Part shown: positions 16,886 to 27,422 of the stretch, piece after piece | Position numbering within the stretch: position 1 is the stretch's first letter | How the letters are laid out: every line of letters starts with the position of its first letter | From: DATKFM01 sp046154965 | GTDB lineage: Bacteria > Pseudomonadota > Alphaproteobacteria > Dongiales > Dongiaceae | Direction of reading: 5' to 3' | DNA length: 64,000 bases | NCBI GenBank assembly: GCA_046154965.1 | Contig: JBJXDY010000055.1 | Span: 62,001-126,000 of the forward strand | Notes under the pieces: generated by a model | What the model saw: only the letters and a program-made list of their open reading frames with translations | Database searches by the model: none | Told to the model about the DNA's origin: nothing | Program-made: the position numbers and the translations under genes

Positions 16886-17887
16886 TCAGACCAGCTGGAA
16901 CCCGTGCTTATAGGGGTCGCGGTCGTCGATGAAGATGGTGTTGAAGCCGGTGATGCGGGCCCAGCCCTCGATCGAGGGAATGATCGCCTCGTGGTTGCCC
17001 ACCTTGGCCTTGGCCTCGACCCGGCCGTTGAACAGGCTGCCGATGATGCTTTCATGGACGAAATCGTCGCCGACCTTGAGTTTTCCTTTGGCGGCGAGCT
17101 GCGCCATGCGCGCCGAGGTGCCGGTGCCGCAGGGGCTGCGGTCGATGGCCTTGTCGCCATAGAACACCGCGTTGCGGCCATGGGCCTTCGGGTTCTTCGG
17201 CTTGCCGGTCCAGAGGATGTGGCTGATACCCTTGATGGTTGGGTTCTCCGGATGCACGACCTCGAGTTTCTCGTTCAACAGGCGGCGCAGGACCAGCGAC
17301 AGGCGCTGGATCTCGCCCGGCGGAAAATCCGCCATGTCCCGGTAATTCTTCTGCGGCTCCAGGATGGCGTAGTAGTTGCCGCCATAGGAGATGTCGAAGC
17401 TGAGATCGCCGATGCCGGGGCAATCCACGGTCACCCCCTCGGCATGGAGGTACGACGCGATGTTCCGGATGCGCACGGAGTCGACGTAATCGCCGTCGCG
17501 CTTGTAGCTCGCCTCCACCACGCCCGCTGGCGCGTCCAGCTTCAGCATGCCCTCGGTCATCGGCTGCACCAGGCCGCGCTCGATCGCCACCGTGACCGTG
17601 CCGATGGTGCCGTGGCCGCACATGGGCAGGCAGCCGCTGGTCTCGATGAAAAGGATGCCGGCGTCGCAATCGGGCCGGGTCGGCGGATAGAGGATGCTGC
17701 CGGACATCATGTCATGGCCGCGGGGCTCGAACATCAGGCCGGTGCGAATCCAGTCATAGTGTTTCAGGAAGTACTGCCGGCGCTCGCTGGAGCTGGCGCC
17801 CACCAGGGCCGGCGTGCCGCCGGCCACCACCCTGACGGGATTGCCGCAAGTGTGGGCGTCGATGCAGAAGAATGTGTGGGGATTCAT
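16886..17887 (-). CDS. Proline racemase family enzyme, probable 4-hydroxyproline 2-epimerase
   Basis: 333 aa. Both catalytic cysteines are present: MCGHGTIGT (about Cys90) and DRSPCGTGTSARM (about Cys253). A two-Cys enzyme is a racemase/epimerase rather than the Cys/Thr trans-3-hydroxyproline dehydratase. The spacing fits bacterial 4-hydroxyproline 2-epimerases, which convert trans-4-hydroxy-L-proline to the cis-D form for catabolism. The ATG at 17887 gives the family start (MNPHTFFCIDAHTCGNPVRV). The usual downstream genes (D-hydroxyproline oxidase, deaminase, dehydrogenase) are not nearby. Confidence 0.88.
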   Translation of the reverse strand: MNPHTFFCIDAHTCGNPVRVVAGGTPALVGASSSERRQYFLKHYDWIRTGLMFEPRGHDMMSGSILYPPTRPDCDAGILFIETSGCLPMCGHGTIGTVTVAIERGLVQPMTEGMLKLDAPAGVVEASYKRDGDYVDSVRIRNIASYLHAEGVTVDCPGIGDLSFDISYGGNYYAILEPQKNYRDMADFPPGEIQRLSLVLRRLLNEKLEVVHPENPTIKGISHILWTGKPKNPKAHGRNAVFYGDKAIDRSPCGTGTSARMAQLAAKGKLKVGDDFVHESIIGSLFNGRVEAKAKVGNHEAIIPSIEGWARITGFNTIFIDDRDPYKHGFQLV

Positions 17888-18088
17888 GGTGTTTCCTGGA
17901 GTTTCCGGCGGCCGGGGTTTTGTAGGGCCGGGGGCCGGACCGGTCAACGAGGGCCGGGCCGGCGGCGCCGGGGCGGGCCGGTTGCTGGCCCCAAGGTTGA
18001 TGGCTCGGGGGCGATTTGGTCTAGTGGCTGCCGGTTCAACCTCTTAACGCCCCAATTCCAGAAAGCGCCAGTGTCCCAGACCGCGCCC

Positions 18089-18889
18089 ATGCCCCCGCCT
18101 GACGCCGGCCGCCTGTTGCAGCCTGATGATCCGCCGCCGTTCGAGATCATGAACAAGGACGGCGCCGGCCGCGTCGTGCTGATCGCCGACCATGCCGGCC
18201 GCGCCATACCGCGGGCGCTGGGTACGCTGGGTCTCGGCCCGGCGGAGCTGGCCCGGCACATCGCCTGGGACATCGGCATCGCCGACGTGACCCGGCGCCT
18301 GGCGCGCGACCTGGACGCGCCGGCCATCCTGGGCGGCTATTCGCGGCTGGTGATCGACTACAACCGCGCCCTGGCAAACCCCACCTCCATCGCCCAGGAA
18401 AGCGACGGCACCGCGGTGCCGGGCAACCGCGGCTTGTCCGCCGCGGACCGCCGGCGGCGGGCGGAGGAACTCCACGCCCCCTATCATGCCGCGGTGGCCC
18501 ACATGCTGGAGGCGCGGCGCCGGTCGGGCCTGCCGCTGGCGCTGGTGTCCATGCACAGTTTCACGCCGGTGATGAACGGCTTCGAGCGGCCCTGGCATGT
18601 GGGCGTGCTGTGGAAGCACGATCCGCGGCTGCCGGTGCCGCTGATGGACCGGCTGCGCGCCGAGCCGGAAATCTGCGTCGGCGACAATGAGCCCTACTCT
18701 GGGCGCGACGAGCAGGGCTACTCCATCGTCGTCCATGGCGAGCAGCCGGGCATTCCCTATGCCCTGATCGAAATCCGCCAGGATCTGATCGACACCGCGG
18801 CGGGTGCCGCCGCCTGGGCCGGCCGCATGGCGGCCTGCCTGAAGGACGTGCTGGCCCACGACCGGGTCTTTGCACCGAGGGAGACCTAG
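18089..18889 (+). CDS. N-formylglutamate amidohydrolase family protein
   Basis: 266 aa from the ATG at 18089; a GTG at 18071 in frame is possible. It has the family blocks VVLIADHAGRAIP, HIAWDIGI, GGYSRLVIDYNR, SMHSFTPVMNG and PYALIEIRQDLI, with His/Glu residues able to bind zinc. True HutG hydrolyses N-formyl-L-glutamate in histidine breakdown, but no hut genes are nearby. The next gene abuts directly (stop 18887-18889, ATG 18890), which suggests a linked role, perhaps on a gamma-glutamyl or formyl compound. The open frame reaches back to 16220, but that part is antisense to other genes. Confidence 0.85.
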   Translation: MPPPDAGRLLQPDDPPPFEIMNKDGAGRVVLIADHAGRAIPRALGTLGLGPAELARHIAWDIGIADVTRRLARDLDAPAILGGYSRLVIDYNRALANPTSIAQESDGTAVPGNRGLSAADRRRRAEELHAPYHAAVAHMLEARRRSGLPLALVSMHSFTPVMNGFERPWHVGVLWKHDPRLPVPLMDRLRAEPEICVGDNEPYSGRDEQGYSIVVHGEQPGIPYALIEIRQDLIDTAAGAAAWAGRMAACLKDVLAHDRVFAPRET

Positions 18890-20026
18890 ATGCCGTTGAA
18901 AGAGCCGGCCTTCACCATGGGCATCGAGGAGGAGTATCTGCTCGTCGACCGCGGCACGCGCGACCTGGTGCAGGACGCGCCGCCGGGCCTGTTCGAGGAG
19001 TGCCAGAAAGCGCTGAAGACCCAGGTCAGCCCGGAGTTCCTGCGCTCGCAGATCGAGGTCGGCACCGGCGTCTGCCATTCGATCCAGGAGGCGCGGGCGG
19101 ACTTGGCGCGGCTGCGCGGCACCGTGGCCGAGATCGCCGGCAAGTACGGGCTGGCGCCGATCGCCGCCTCGACCCATCCTTTCGCCGCCTGGCATGAGCA
19201 GCGCCACACCGACAAGGAGCGCTACAACATGCTGGCCCGCGATCTCCAGGGCGCGGCGCGGCGCCTGCTGATCTGCGGCATGCATGTGCATATCGGCATC
19301 GAAGACCCGGAGATGCGCATCGATTTCATGAGCCAGATCGGCTATTTCCTGCCGCACCTGCGGGCGCTCAGCACCTCCTCGCCGTTCTGGAACGGCGAGG
19401 ACACCGGGCTCAAATCCTATCGCGTCTCCGTGTTCGACGAGCTGCCGCGCACCGGCCTGCCGGAGCAGTTCGACAGCTTCGGCGAGTTCGAGCGGCATCT
19501 GAAAGTGCTGATCAATGCCGGCGTGATCGAGGACGGCACCAAGCTGTGGTGGGACGTGCGGCCGAGCGTGCGGTTCCCGACGCTGGAGATGCGGCTCACC
19601 GACATTTGCACGCGCCTGGACGACGGCATCGCCATCGCCGCCATCTATCGCTGCCTGCTGCGCATGCTCTGGCGCCTGCGGCGCAGCAACCAGCGCTGGC
19701 GCCGCTATGCCGCCATGCTGATCAACGAGAACCGCTGGCGGGCGCAGCGCTATGGCGTCGACCAGGGGCTGGTGGATTTCGGCAAGGGCGAGATCGTGCC
19801 CTACGCCCATCTGCTGGAGGAGATCCTGGAGCTGATCGCCGAGGACGCGGAGCATTTCGGCTGCACCGCCGCAGTCGCCCGGGCGCGCGACATCCTGACC
19901 TCCGGCACCAGCGCCCACCAGCAGACCCGCATCTTCCGCGAAGCCCTGGAAGCCGGCGTCGACCGCGAGAACGCGCTGAAATCCGTGGTGGACTGGCTGG
20001 TCGAGGAAACGGTGAGGGGGCTATGA
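18890..20026 (+). CDS. Carboxylate-amine ligase, YbdK/GCS2 family
   Basis: 378 aa. FTMGIEEEYLLVDR is the ATP-grasp-like glutamate-cysteine ligase type 2 signature. It is followed by SPEFLRSQIEVGTGVC, the metal/ATP residues in GMHVHIGIEDPEMR and LWWDVRPSVRFPTLEMRLTD. YbdK-like enzymes have weak gamma-glutamylcysteine ligase activity and their true substrate is often unknown. The ATG directly follows the stop of the amidohydrolase, indicating translational coupling. Confidence 0.9.
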   Translation: MPLKEPAFTMGIEEEYLLVDRGTRDLVQDAPPGLFEECQKALKTQVSPEFLRSQIEVGTGVCHSIQEARADLARLRGTVAEIAGKYGLAPIAASTHPFAAWHEQRHTDKERYNMLARDLQGAARRLLICGMHVHIGIEDPEMRIDFMSQIGYFLPHLRALSTSSPFWNGEDTGLKSYRVSVFDELPRTGLPEQFDSFGEFERHLKVLINAGVIEDGTKLWWDVRPSVRFPTLEMRLTDICTRLDDGIAIAAIYRCLLRMLWRLRRSNQRWRRYAAMLINENRWRAQRYGVDQGLVDFGKGEIVPYAHLLEEILELIAEDAEHFGCTAAVARARDILTSGTSAHQQTRIFREALEAGVDRENALKSVVDWLVEETVRGL

Positions 20027-20098
20027 GATCTCGCCGTTGGCAAATGCCGCCGCCCGAACCACATAGAATAGCAGCGCACCAGGAATTCGGAGCCCCTC

Positions 20099-20392
20099 AT
20101 GGATGACAAGACCCGAACCGAACTCGAAGCCGCGGCGTTCCGCCGTCTCGTGCAGCATCTGCGCGAGCGCACGGATGTGCAGAACCTCGACCTGATGAAT
20201 CTCGCCGGCTTCTGCCGCAACTGCCTGTCGCGATGGTATCGCGAAGCGGCGGAGCAGCAGGGCGTGCCGCTGTCCGATCCCGAAGCGCGCAAGATCGTCT
20301 ACGGCATGCCCTACGAAGAATGGAAGGCGAAGCATCAGAAGGAAGCGGGCGCGGAGCAGAAGAAAGCCTTCGATTCCGCGCATAAACACTAG
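20099..20392 (+). CDS. DUF1244 family protein
   Basis: 97 aa, the usual size. The signature AGFCRNCLSRWYREAA with a CxxC pair, and GVPLSDPEARKIVYGMPYEE, place it in DUF1244, a conserved small family of unknown function largely found in Proteobacteria. It lies about 70 nt after the ligase and 107 nt before gapR. The order amidohydrolase - DUF1244 - GapR is recurrent in alphaproteobacteria, often with pyk next to it. Confidence 0.9.
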   Translation: MDDKTRTELEAAAFRRLVQHLRERTDVQNLDLMNLAGFCRNCLSRWYREAAEQQGVPLSDPEARKIVYGMPYEEWKAKHQKEAGAEQKKAFDSAHKH

Positions 20393-20499
20393 CTGCGCGC
20401 GGCCCTTGCCGATGTCCGCGGGCGCCGATAATGTCGCGCCCGCCGCGCATCGGCCGCGGCCAATGTATGCAGACAATCAACAAAGCTTAAGAGGAAACG

Positions 20500-20748
20500 A
20501 TGGCGAGAGGCGGCGGCGTCGCGGCGGAGCGGCTGAAATCATTCATCGAGCGGATCGAACGGCTGGAAGAGGAGAAAGCCGCGCTGGCGTCCGACATCCG
20601 CGAGATCTACAGCGAGGCCAAGGGCACCGGCTTCGACACCAAGGTGATGCGCCAGATCGTGCGCCTGCGGAAGATGGAAGAAGCGGACCGCCAGGAGCAG
20701 CAGGCGATCCTGGACACCTACAAGAAAGCCCTGGGCCTGGATGATTGA
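20500..20748 (+). CDS. gapR: GapR-type (DUF2312) nucleoid-associated protein
   Basis: 82 aa. The coiled-coil helix ERLKSFIERIERLEEEKAAL, then IYSEAKGTGFDTKVMRQIVR and a C-terminal ILDTYKKALGL, match Caulobacter GapR across its length. GapR binds AT-rich, overtwisted DNA as a clamp and supports topoisomerases during replication and transcription. A purine-rich site (AAGAGGAAA) precedes the ATG. Confidence 0.92.
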   Translation: MARGGGVAAERLKSFIERIERLEEEKAALASDIREIYSEAKGTGFDTKVMRQIVRLRKMEEADRQEQQAILDTYKKALGLDD

Positions 20749-20788
20749 TCTGCGCACCTCGCGCGTCCTGCATGCATAGGCCGCCGTC

Positions 20789-21691
20789 ATGACCGATCGC
20801 GCCATATCGCCACCCGGTATTCCGCTCGCACCGATTGTTGTCGCCGGGCTGGTGATGGTGGTCTGGGGCGCGACGCCGGTCATGACCAAGCTGGCCACGG
20901 CCGAGATGCCGCCGCTGGTGGTGGCGATGTTGCGCACCGCGCTCGGCGGCCTGGCGGCGCTGCCGCTGCTGGCCGGGCTGCGGCAGCCCTTGCCGCGGGA
21001 CCGCAGGCTGTTCGGCTTCCTGCTGGTCTCCGCGCTTTCGGGCTTCCTGATCTTCCCCGTGCTCTACACCGTCGGCCAGCAGCAGACCTCGGCCATGCAT
21101 GGCGGCATGATCCTGGCGGCGCTGCCGATCTTCACCGGCACTTATGCCGCGCTGCTGGATCGCACACGTCCGAGCCGGCGCTGGCTGACCGGCTGCGCCC
21201 TGGCGCTGGCCGGCGAGTTCGCGCTGATCGCCTTCCGCGCCGGCAATGCGGGCGCGGCGGCCAGCCTGTTCGGCGATCTCCTGGTGCTGATGTCGGCGCT
21301 GCTGGTGGCCAGCGGCTACGTCGCGGGCGCGCGGCTGGCGCAACTTGGCTATAAGAGCCTGGCGGTGACGCTCTGGGGCATCGCGCTCTCGGCCTTTGTC
21401 GCGCTGCCGGTGGCGATGCTGCTGTTCGCCGCCGACGGCGTGCCGGCTGCGGGCTGGCAGGCCTGGGCGGCCGTGCTGTTCCTGGCCATCGTCACCTCGA
21501 TCGCCGGCTATATCGGCTGGTACTGGGCGCTGGCCAAGGGCGGCATCTCCCGCATCGCCACCATCCAGTTCTTCCAGCCGGTCTCCGGCCTGATCCTGGC
21601 GGCAATCCTGCTGGGCGAACAGCTCACGCTGCCCCTGGCCGCCTCGTCGGCGGTGATCCTGGCCGGCGTCTATCTGGCGCAGCGACGGTGA
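20789..21691 (+). CDS. EamA/DMT-superfamily transporter
   Basis: 300 aa, ten predicted helices in two EamA repeats (IVVAGLVMVVWGATPVMTKL; DLLVLMSALLVASGYVAGA). It ends PLAASSAVILAGVYLAQRR, a common close for metabolite exporters. It follows gapR by 40 nt on the same strand. The substrate is unknown. It converges with the opp operon (9 nt between stops). Confidence 0.88.
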   Translation: MTDRAISPPGIPLAPIVVAGLVMVVWGATPVMTKLATAEMPPLVVAMLRTALGGLAALPLLAGLRQPLPRDRRLFGFLLVSALSGFLIFPVLYTVGQQQTSAMHGGMILAALPIFTGTYAALLDRTRPSRRWLTGCALALAGEFALIAFRAGNAGAAASLFGDLLVLMSALLVASGYVAGARLAQLGYKSLAVTLWGIALSAFVALPVAMLLFAADGVPAAGWQAWAAVLFLAIVTSIAGYIGWYWALAKGGISRIATIQFFQPVSGLILAAILLGEQLTLPLAASSAVILAGVYLAQRR

Positions 21692-21700
21692 GCCGTGCGT

Positions 21701-22704
<1,004 letters not shown>

Positions 22705-22708
<4 letters not shown>

Positions 22709-23730
22709 AGCGTCGCCAGATGGCATGCCTTGCTCCTCCCGGGCTCGAACGGCGCCAGCGCCGGCATCTCGCGGGCGCAGATCTCCATCTTCCAATCGCA
22801 GCGGTCGCGGAAGGCGCAGCCGGCCGGCAGCCGCTGCAGGTTCGGCGGCTGGCCCGCGATCGTCACCAGGCGCTCGCCCTTGGTCTCATCCAGCCGCGGC
22901 ATCGAGCGCAGCAGCCCGGCGGTGTAGGGATGCTGCGGCCGCTTGAAGATATCGATGACCGGCCCGCTCTCGACAATGCGGCCGGCATACATGACGAGAA
23001 CGCGGTCGGCGAGGCCGGCGATCACGCCGAGATCGTGGGTGATCAGCACCAGCGCCATGTTGAAGTCGCGCCGCAGCTCGTTCATCAGCTCGAGAATCTG
23101 CGCCTGCACCGTGACATCCAGCGCCGTCGTCGGCTCGTCGGCGATCAGCAGCTCCGGCTGGCAGAGCAGCGCCATGGCGATCATCGCCCGCTGCCGCATT
23201 CCGCCGGAGAATTCGTGGGGATACATGTCGATGCGCCGCGCCCCCTCCGGGATCTGCACGCGATCCAGCATCGATATCGCGGCGCGGCGGGCGTCGGCCT
23301 CGCTCATGCCCTTATGGGTGACCAGCACTTCCGTCATCTGCCGGTGGATGGTGAGATAGGGATTCAGCGACGTCATCGGATCCTGGAAGATCATGGACAT
23401 GCGCTCGCCGCGGACCTTGTTCAATTCCGACAGCGGCAGGCCCTGGATTTCCTGGCCCCTGAACTTGATGCTGCCTTGGGCGCGGCCGTTGGACGCTAGC
23501 AGACCCATGACCGACATGAATATCTGGCTCTTGCCCGAGCCGGACTCGCCGACCACGCCGACCGCCTCGCCGGCATTGACGGTAAAGCTGACGCCGCTCA
23601 CCGCCTTCACCGGGCCTTCGGGCGTGGTGAATGTCGTCTCGAGGTTCGCCACCTCGAGAACCGTATTCCCCTGCGCCGCCCGCTCGACGCCGCGGGCTGC
23701 CGATTTGGGGAAGGCGGTGACGACGGTCAT
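22705..23730 (-). CDS. oppD: Oligopeptide ABC transporter ATP-binding protein OppD
   Basis: 341 aa. Walker A GVVGESGSGKSQ, Q-loop MIFQDPMTSLNP, signature HEFSGGMRQRAMIAMAL, Walker B LIADEPTTALD, switch His in LITHDLG, and the C-terminal CAFRDRCDWKMEIC region. Pairs with OppF to drive peptide import. Three bases separate it from the oppC stop. Its GC content is clearly higher than that of oppC and oppB. Confidence 0.94.
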
Positions 23731-23733
23731 CGC

Positions 23734-24630
23734 TCAGCGGTCCTTCGGATCCAGCGCATCGCGCACGCCGTCGCCGAGATAGTTGAGGCAGAGCAGGGTC
23801 ACAGACAGGAAGGTGCAGGGTCCAAGCAGGGCCCATGGCGTGAAATCCATGATCCGGGCGCCCTCGCTTACCAGCACGCCCCAGCTGGAGTAGGGCTCCT
23901 GCACTCCCATGCCAAGAAAACTTATGAACGACTCGGTCAGGATCACGGTAGGCACGGTCAATGTAACGTAGATTATCACCGGACCGATCGTGTTCGGAAC
24001 GATGTGACGCCGGATGATATTGAATGTGGATACGCCACTGGCGTGTGCGGCTTCGACGAACTCCTTGCGTTTCAAGCTCAACGTCTGACCACGAACAATA
24101 CGCGCCATGTCCAGCCAGGATACGGCGCCAATGGCCACATACATCAAGACAACCTCGCGTCCGAACACCGTGGTGAGCATGATAACGAAGAAGATGAAGG
24201 GAAGGGAATAGAGGATGTCGACGATGCGCATCATGAAGTCGTCGACACGGCCGCCGATAAATCCAGCTACGGCGCCCCAGCTGACGCCGATGACAAGGCT
24301 GACAAGGGTCGCGACGACGCCGATCGATATGGATACCCTGCCACCGTAAAGGGTTCGCACAAAGAGATCGCGCCCATTGCCATCGCCGCCAAAGTAGTAG
24401 CCCTGAGCGAAATCGGGTTGCCCGTTCACGAAGTCCCAATTGACTTCGTCGAACGTGTGCCGCGTAAAGAAAGGGCCAAGATAGCAAATCAGCACGATGA
24501 ATATGAAAATCAGGCCGCTGGCCACGGCGGCCCGATTCCGCAGCATGCGATGCCAAGCGTCGCGCCACAGGCTGCGGCCTTTGACTTCTTCCAAACGTGG
24601 AACGCCCGGTTCGACTGCAATGTCGGCCAT
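23734..24630 (-). CDS. oppC: Oligopeptide ABC transporter permease OppC
   Basis: 298 aa with about six membrane helices. The N-terminal domain (SLWRDAWHRMLRNRAAVASG) and the EAA loop that docks the ATPases (EFVEAAHASGVSTFNIIRRH) are typical. It ends with the DALDPKDR tail common in OppC/DppC. It begins 6 nt after the oppB stop. Codons here are visibly less GC-rich at third positions than in oppD and oppF. Confidence 0.94.
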   Translation of the reverse strand: MADIAVEPGVPRLEEVKGRSLWRDAWHRMLRNRAAVASGLIFIFIVLICYLGPFFTRHTFDEVNWDFVNGQPDFAQGYYFGGDGNGRDLFVRTLYGGRVSISIGVVATLVSLVIGVSWGAVAGFIGGRVDDFMMRIVDILYSLPFIFFVIMLTTVFGREVVLMYVAIGAVSWLDMARIVRGQTLSLKRKEFVEAAHASGVSTFNIIRRHIVPNTIGPVIIYVTLTVPTVILTESFISFLGMGVQEPYSSWGVLVSEGARIMDFTPWALLGPCTFLSVTLLCLNYLGDGVRDALDPKDR

Positions 24631-24636
24631 TAATGT

Positions 24637-25554
24637 CTACTCGTAGCGAATCTTGGGGTCTAAGAATCCGTAGATGACGTCGGCAACCAGATTGAGCAGA
24701 ATTATCAACGTTCCGTAGAAGATGGTGACGCCCATCACCAGCGTGTAGTCCCGATTGAGCGCTGCCTGAACGAAGTATCGGCCGATGCCAGGTATCCCGA
24801 AAATCTGCTCGATGATGATGGAACCAGTGATAATGGCGGCGATCGCGGGCCCCAAATACGAGACGATTGGCAGCATCGCGGCCTTCAGCGCATGCCGCGC
24901 GATGGTGATCCGCTCCGGCATTCCCTTTGACCGCGCTGTGCGAACGAAATTGCTTCTGAGCACTTCGATCATGCTGCCGCGCGTCAGCCTTGCAATCGCG
25001 GCGATTTGCGGCAGCGCAAGCGCGATGATCGGCAGGATCATGTGTTTTGGTTCACCCCAGCCGCCGACCGGCAGCCAGCCCAGCTGCGAACTTATGAAAA
25101 GAGTCAACGCGGGTGCGACCACGAAATTGGGGATGGCGATGCCCACCATGGCAAACCCCATCGTCGTGTAGTCGACGCTGCTGTTTTGCTTGAGCGCAGC
25201 ATAAGTGCCGGCCCAAAGGCCGATCGCGAGGGCCAGGAGAATAGCGATACCACCAATAAGCGCTGAAGTCGGGAACCCGCCCCAGATCAATTCGGCGACG
25301 GAAAAATCCTTGTACTTGAACGACGGTCCGAAATCGCCCTGCAATATGTTTCCCAGATACCGCAGGAACTGCATCCAAAGCGGCTCATCCATGTGATACG
25401 CTTTGATCATATTGGCTTCGATTTCCGGCGGCAGGCTCCGCTCGCGGCTGAACGGGCCCCCCGGCGCCAGGCGCATCAGGAAGAAGCTGATAGTGATGAT
25501 GATGAAGAGGGTCGGGATCGCGCCGAGCAGCCTCTTGATAACATAACGCAGCAT
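24637..25554 (-). CDS. oppB: Oligopeptide ABC transporter permease OppB
   Basis: 305 aa. MLRYVIKRLLGAIPTLFIII is the classic OppB start, which fixes the ATG at 25554 rather than the longer frame to 25692. It contains the EAA loop (NFVRTARSKGMPERITIARH) and ends ADVIYGFLDPKIRYE. Lies about 100 nt after oppA. Confidence 0.94.
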   Translation of the reverse strand: MLRYVIKRLLGAIPTLFIIITISFFLMRLAPGGPFSRERSLPPEIEANMIKAYHMDEPLWMQFLRYLGNILQGDFGPSFKYKDFSVAELIWGGFPTSALIGGIAILLALAIGLWAGTYAALKQNSSVDYTTMGFAMVGIAIPNFVVAPALTLFISSQLGWLPVGGWGEPKHMILPIIALALPQIAAIARLTRGSMIEVLRSNFVRTARSKGMPERITIARHALKAAMLPIVSYLGPAIAAIITGSIIIEQIFGIPGIGRYFVQAALNRDYTLVMGVTIFYGTLIILLNLVADVIYGFLDPKIRYE

Positions 25555-25655
25555 GCTCCGGGCCTTTCTAGGTTTCGGAGCCTCCACCCTGGCCGCCGTC
25601 CGCGATTTCTCGCGCACGGCGGCTTCGGATGGAGCGCCTCTCCAAGGGATCGCCG

Positions 25656-27251
25656 CTACTGGGTGATCGACATGTAGCGGGTCAGGTTCCATCCCAACAG
25701 ATTGTCGTGGTAGCCGGCAATCTTGGTCGAGACGAGATGCTGGTTGGTGTAGTGATAGATCGGAATCATCGGAACATCGGCCAGGAAGGTCTGCTCGGCA
25801 GCCTGCAGGACCGCCATGCGCTCACCGGGATCCGGCGTCACTTGCGCCTTTCGCAGATCGCCATCGAACGTCGGGTTGTTGTAGCCCAAATCGTTCTGCG
25901 TGCCGGCGAACTGCGTGTGCTGCTCCATGAAGTTGCTGGGATCGAGATAGTCGCCGATCCAGGCCGCGCGCGTGATGTCGTACTGCTTCTGCTCGCGGGT
26001 ATCCAGATAGACTTTCCATTCCTCGTTCTTCAGCGTCGCATCGACGCCCAGCGTCTGCTTCCACATCGAGGCGATGGCGACGGCGATCTTCTTGTGGTTC
26101 TCGCTGGTGTTGTAGAGAATTTCCACCGTGAACGGCTTGTCGGGGCCGTAGCCGGCCTCGGCATAGTACTTCTTGGCCAGCTCGTTGCGCTCATCCTGGG
26201 TCATGCCGGCGCCTTCGATTTTCTGCTGCTCATAACCCGGGACGCCCGGCGGTACCCAGGCATAGGCCGGAAGCTCGCCGCCCTGGGTGATCTTGTCGGT
26301 CAGGACTTCGCGGTTGACCGACAGCATCAACGCCTTGCGCAACGCAAGATTCGTCGACAGCGGCTCGCGCGTCATGTTGATGCCGTAGAAATAAGTGCCG
26401 AAATAGGGCGCGTTGTGGAATTCCTTCGGCATCTCCGCCGCGGCTTCCTTGATCCGCTCGGAGGGGACGTCGTAGGTGAAGTCCAGCTCGCCGGCCTTGA
26501 AGCGCTTGTACTCCTCGTCCAGATCCTCGGTCGGGTAATAGATCACCGTGTCGATCTTGACGTTGGCGGCATCGTGGAAGTTCGGGTTCTTCTTGAGCAC
26601 CAATTTCGATTGCGGCACCCACTCGGCAACGACATAGGCGCCGTTGCTGACGGAGTTGCCCGGCCGCGTCCACTCGTCGCCGAACTTATCGATCGTCGCC
26701 TTGTGGACAATCTGGCAGGAGCTGTGGGCGAGAATGCCCGTGAAGTAGGGCGTGGACGCCTTCAGCGTGATCTTCACCGTGTAGGGATCCACCGCTTCGA
26801 CGCCGAGCTGATCGACCGGCATCTTGCCGGCGTTGACTTCGTCGGAGTTCTTCACCGGCGACAAAATGTAACCGTAGTCCGCGGCCGTGGCGGGATCGAC
26901 CAGCCGGCGGAAGGAATAGACAACGTCATCGGCGGTCAGCGGATCGCCGTTCGACCATTTGCCGTCCTTGCGCAGATTGAACGTGTAGACCAGGCCGTCA
27001 TCGCTGACGGTCCAGCTCTCGGCGGCGCCGGGGGTTTCCTGGCCGTGCGGGTCCATCGTGACCAGCCCTTCGAACAGGTCATAGGTGATGTTCGCTTCGG
27101 TGATGCCAGTCAACTTGTGCGGATCCAGCGTCTCCGGCTCCGCGCCGTTGCCGCGGTGGAAAACGGTCTCAGCTTGTGCGGCCAGCGTTCCCGCGAGGAT
27201 AAACGCTCCCGCAAGCGCTGCCGTGCGAAGCCGTGCAAACGCGATATTCAT
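25656..27251 (-). CDS. oppA: Periplasmic oligopeptide-binding protein OppA
   Basis: 531 aa with a signal peptide (TAALAGAFILAGTLAAQAET). The SBP family 5 signature is clear (GNGAEPETLDPHKLTGITEA, GLVYTFNLRKDGKWSNGDPL). The sequence resembles E. coli OppA/MppA throughout, for example FGTYFYGINMTREPL and YNTSENHKKIAVAIASMWK. It delivers peptides, possibly cell-wall peptides as for MppA, to OppBCDF. First gene of the operon. Confidence 0.95.
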   Translation of the reverse strand: MNIAFARLRTAALAGAFILAGTLAAQAETVFHRGNGAEPETLDPHKLTGITEANITYDLFEGLVTMDPHGQETPGAAESWTVSDDGLVYTFNLRKDGKWSNGDPLTADDVVYSFRRLVDPATAADYGYILSPVKNSDEVNAGKMPVDQLGVEAVDPYTVKITLKASTPYFTGILAHSSCQIVHKATIDKFGDEWTRPGNSVSNGAYVVAEWVPQSKLVLKKNPNFHDAANVKIDTVIYYPTEDLDEEYKRFKAGELDFTYDVPSERIKEAAAEMPKEFHNAPYFGTYFYGINMTREPLSTNLALRKALMLSVNREVLTDKITQGGELPAYAWVPPGVPGYEQQKIEGAGMTQDERNELAKKYYAEAGYGPDKPFTVEILYNTSENHKKIAVAIASMWKQTLGVDATLKNEEWKVYLDTREQKQYDITRAAWIGDYLDPSNFMEQHTQFAGTQNDLGYNNPTFDGDLRKAQVTPDPGERMAVLQAAEQTFLADVPMIPIYHYTNQHLVSTKIAGYHDNLLGWNLTRYMSITQ

Positions 27252-27422
27252 GTTTTCATCTCCCTAGAAATTGCGTCAGCTCAGTGGTTTTGTTTGTTGG
27301 CGGCTGCGCAAGAAGCGTCCCTCCGACGCCCCAGCCGCCGGATGGGTGAATGTTCCCTTATTAGCTAAATTGGTTCAATCATTTTGTAGCGAACGCAACG
27401 GAAAGTCCTGGAGGGCCGGGAA

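Noticed and set aside
16220..18088. Long open extension upstream of the amidohydrolase (889 codons in all)
   Set aside because: It runs antisense through the cytochrome c and hydroxyproline epimerase genes; only the part from about 18089 shows family homology.
18044..19918. 624-codon minus-strand ORF
   Set aside because: Antisense to the amidohydrolase and YbdK-type ligase genes, both well supported by motifs.
25629..27368. 579-codon plus-strand ORF
   Set aside because: Antisense to oppA; low-complexity composition.
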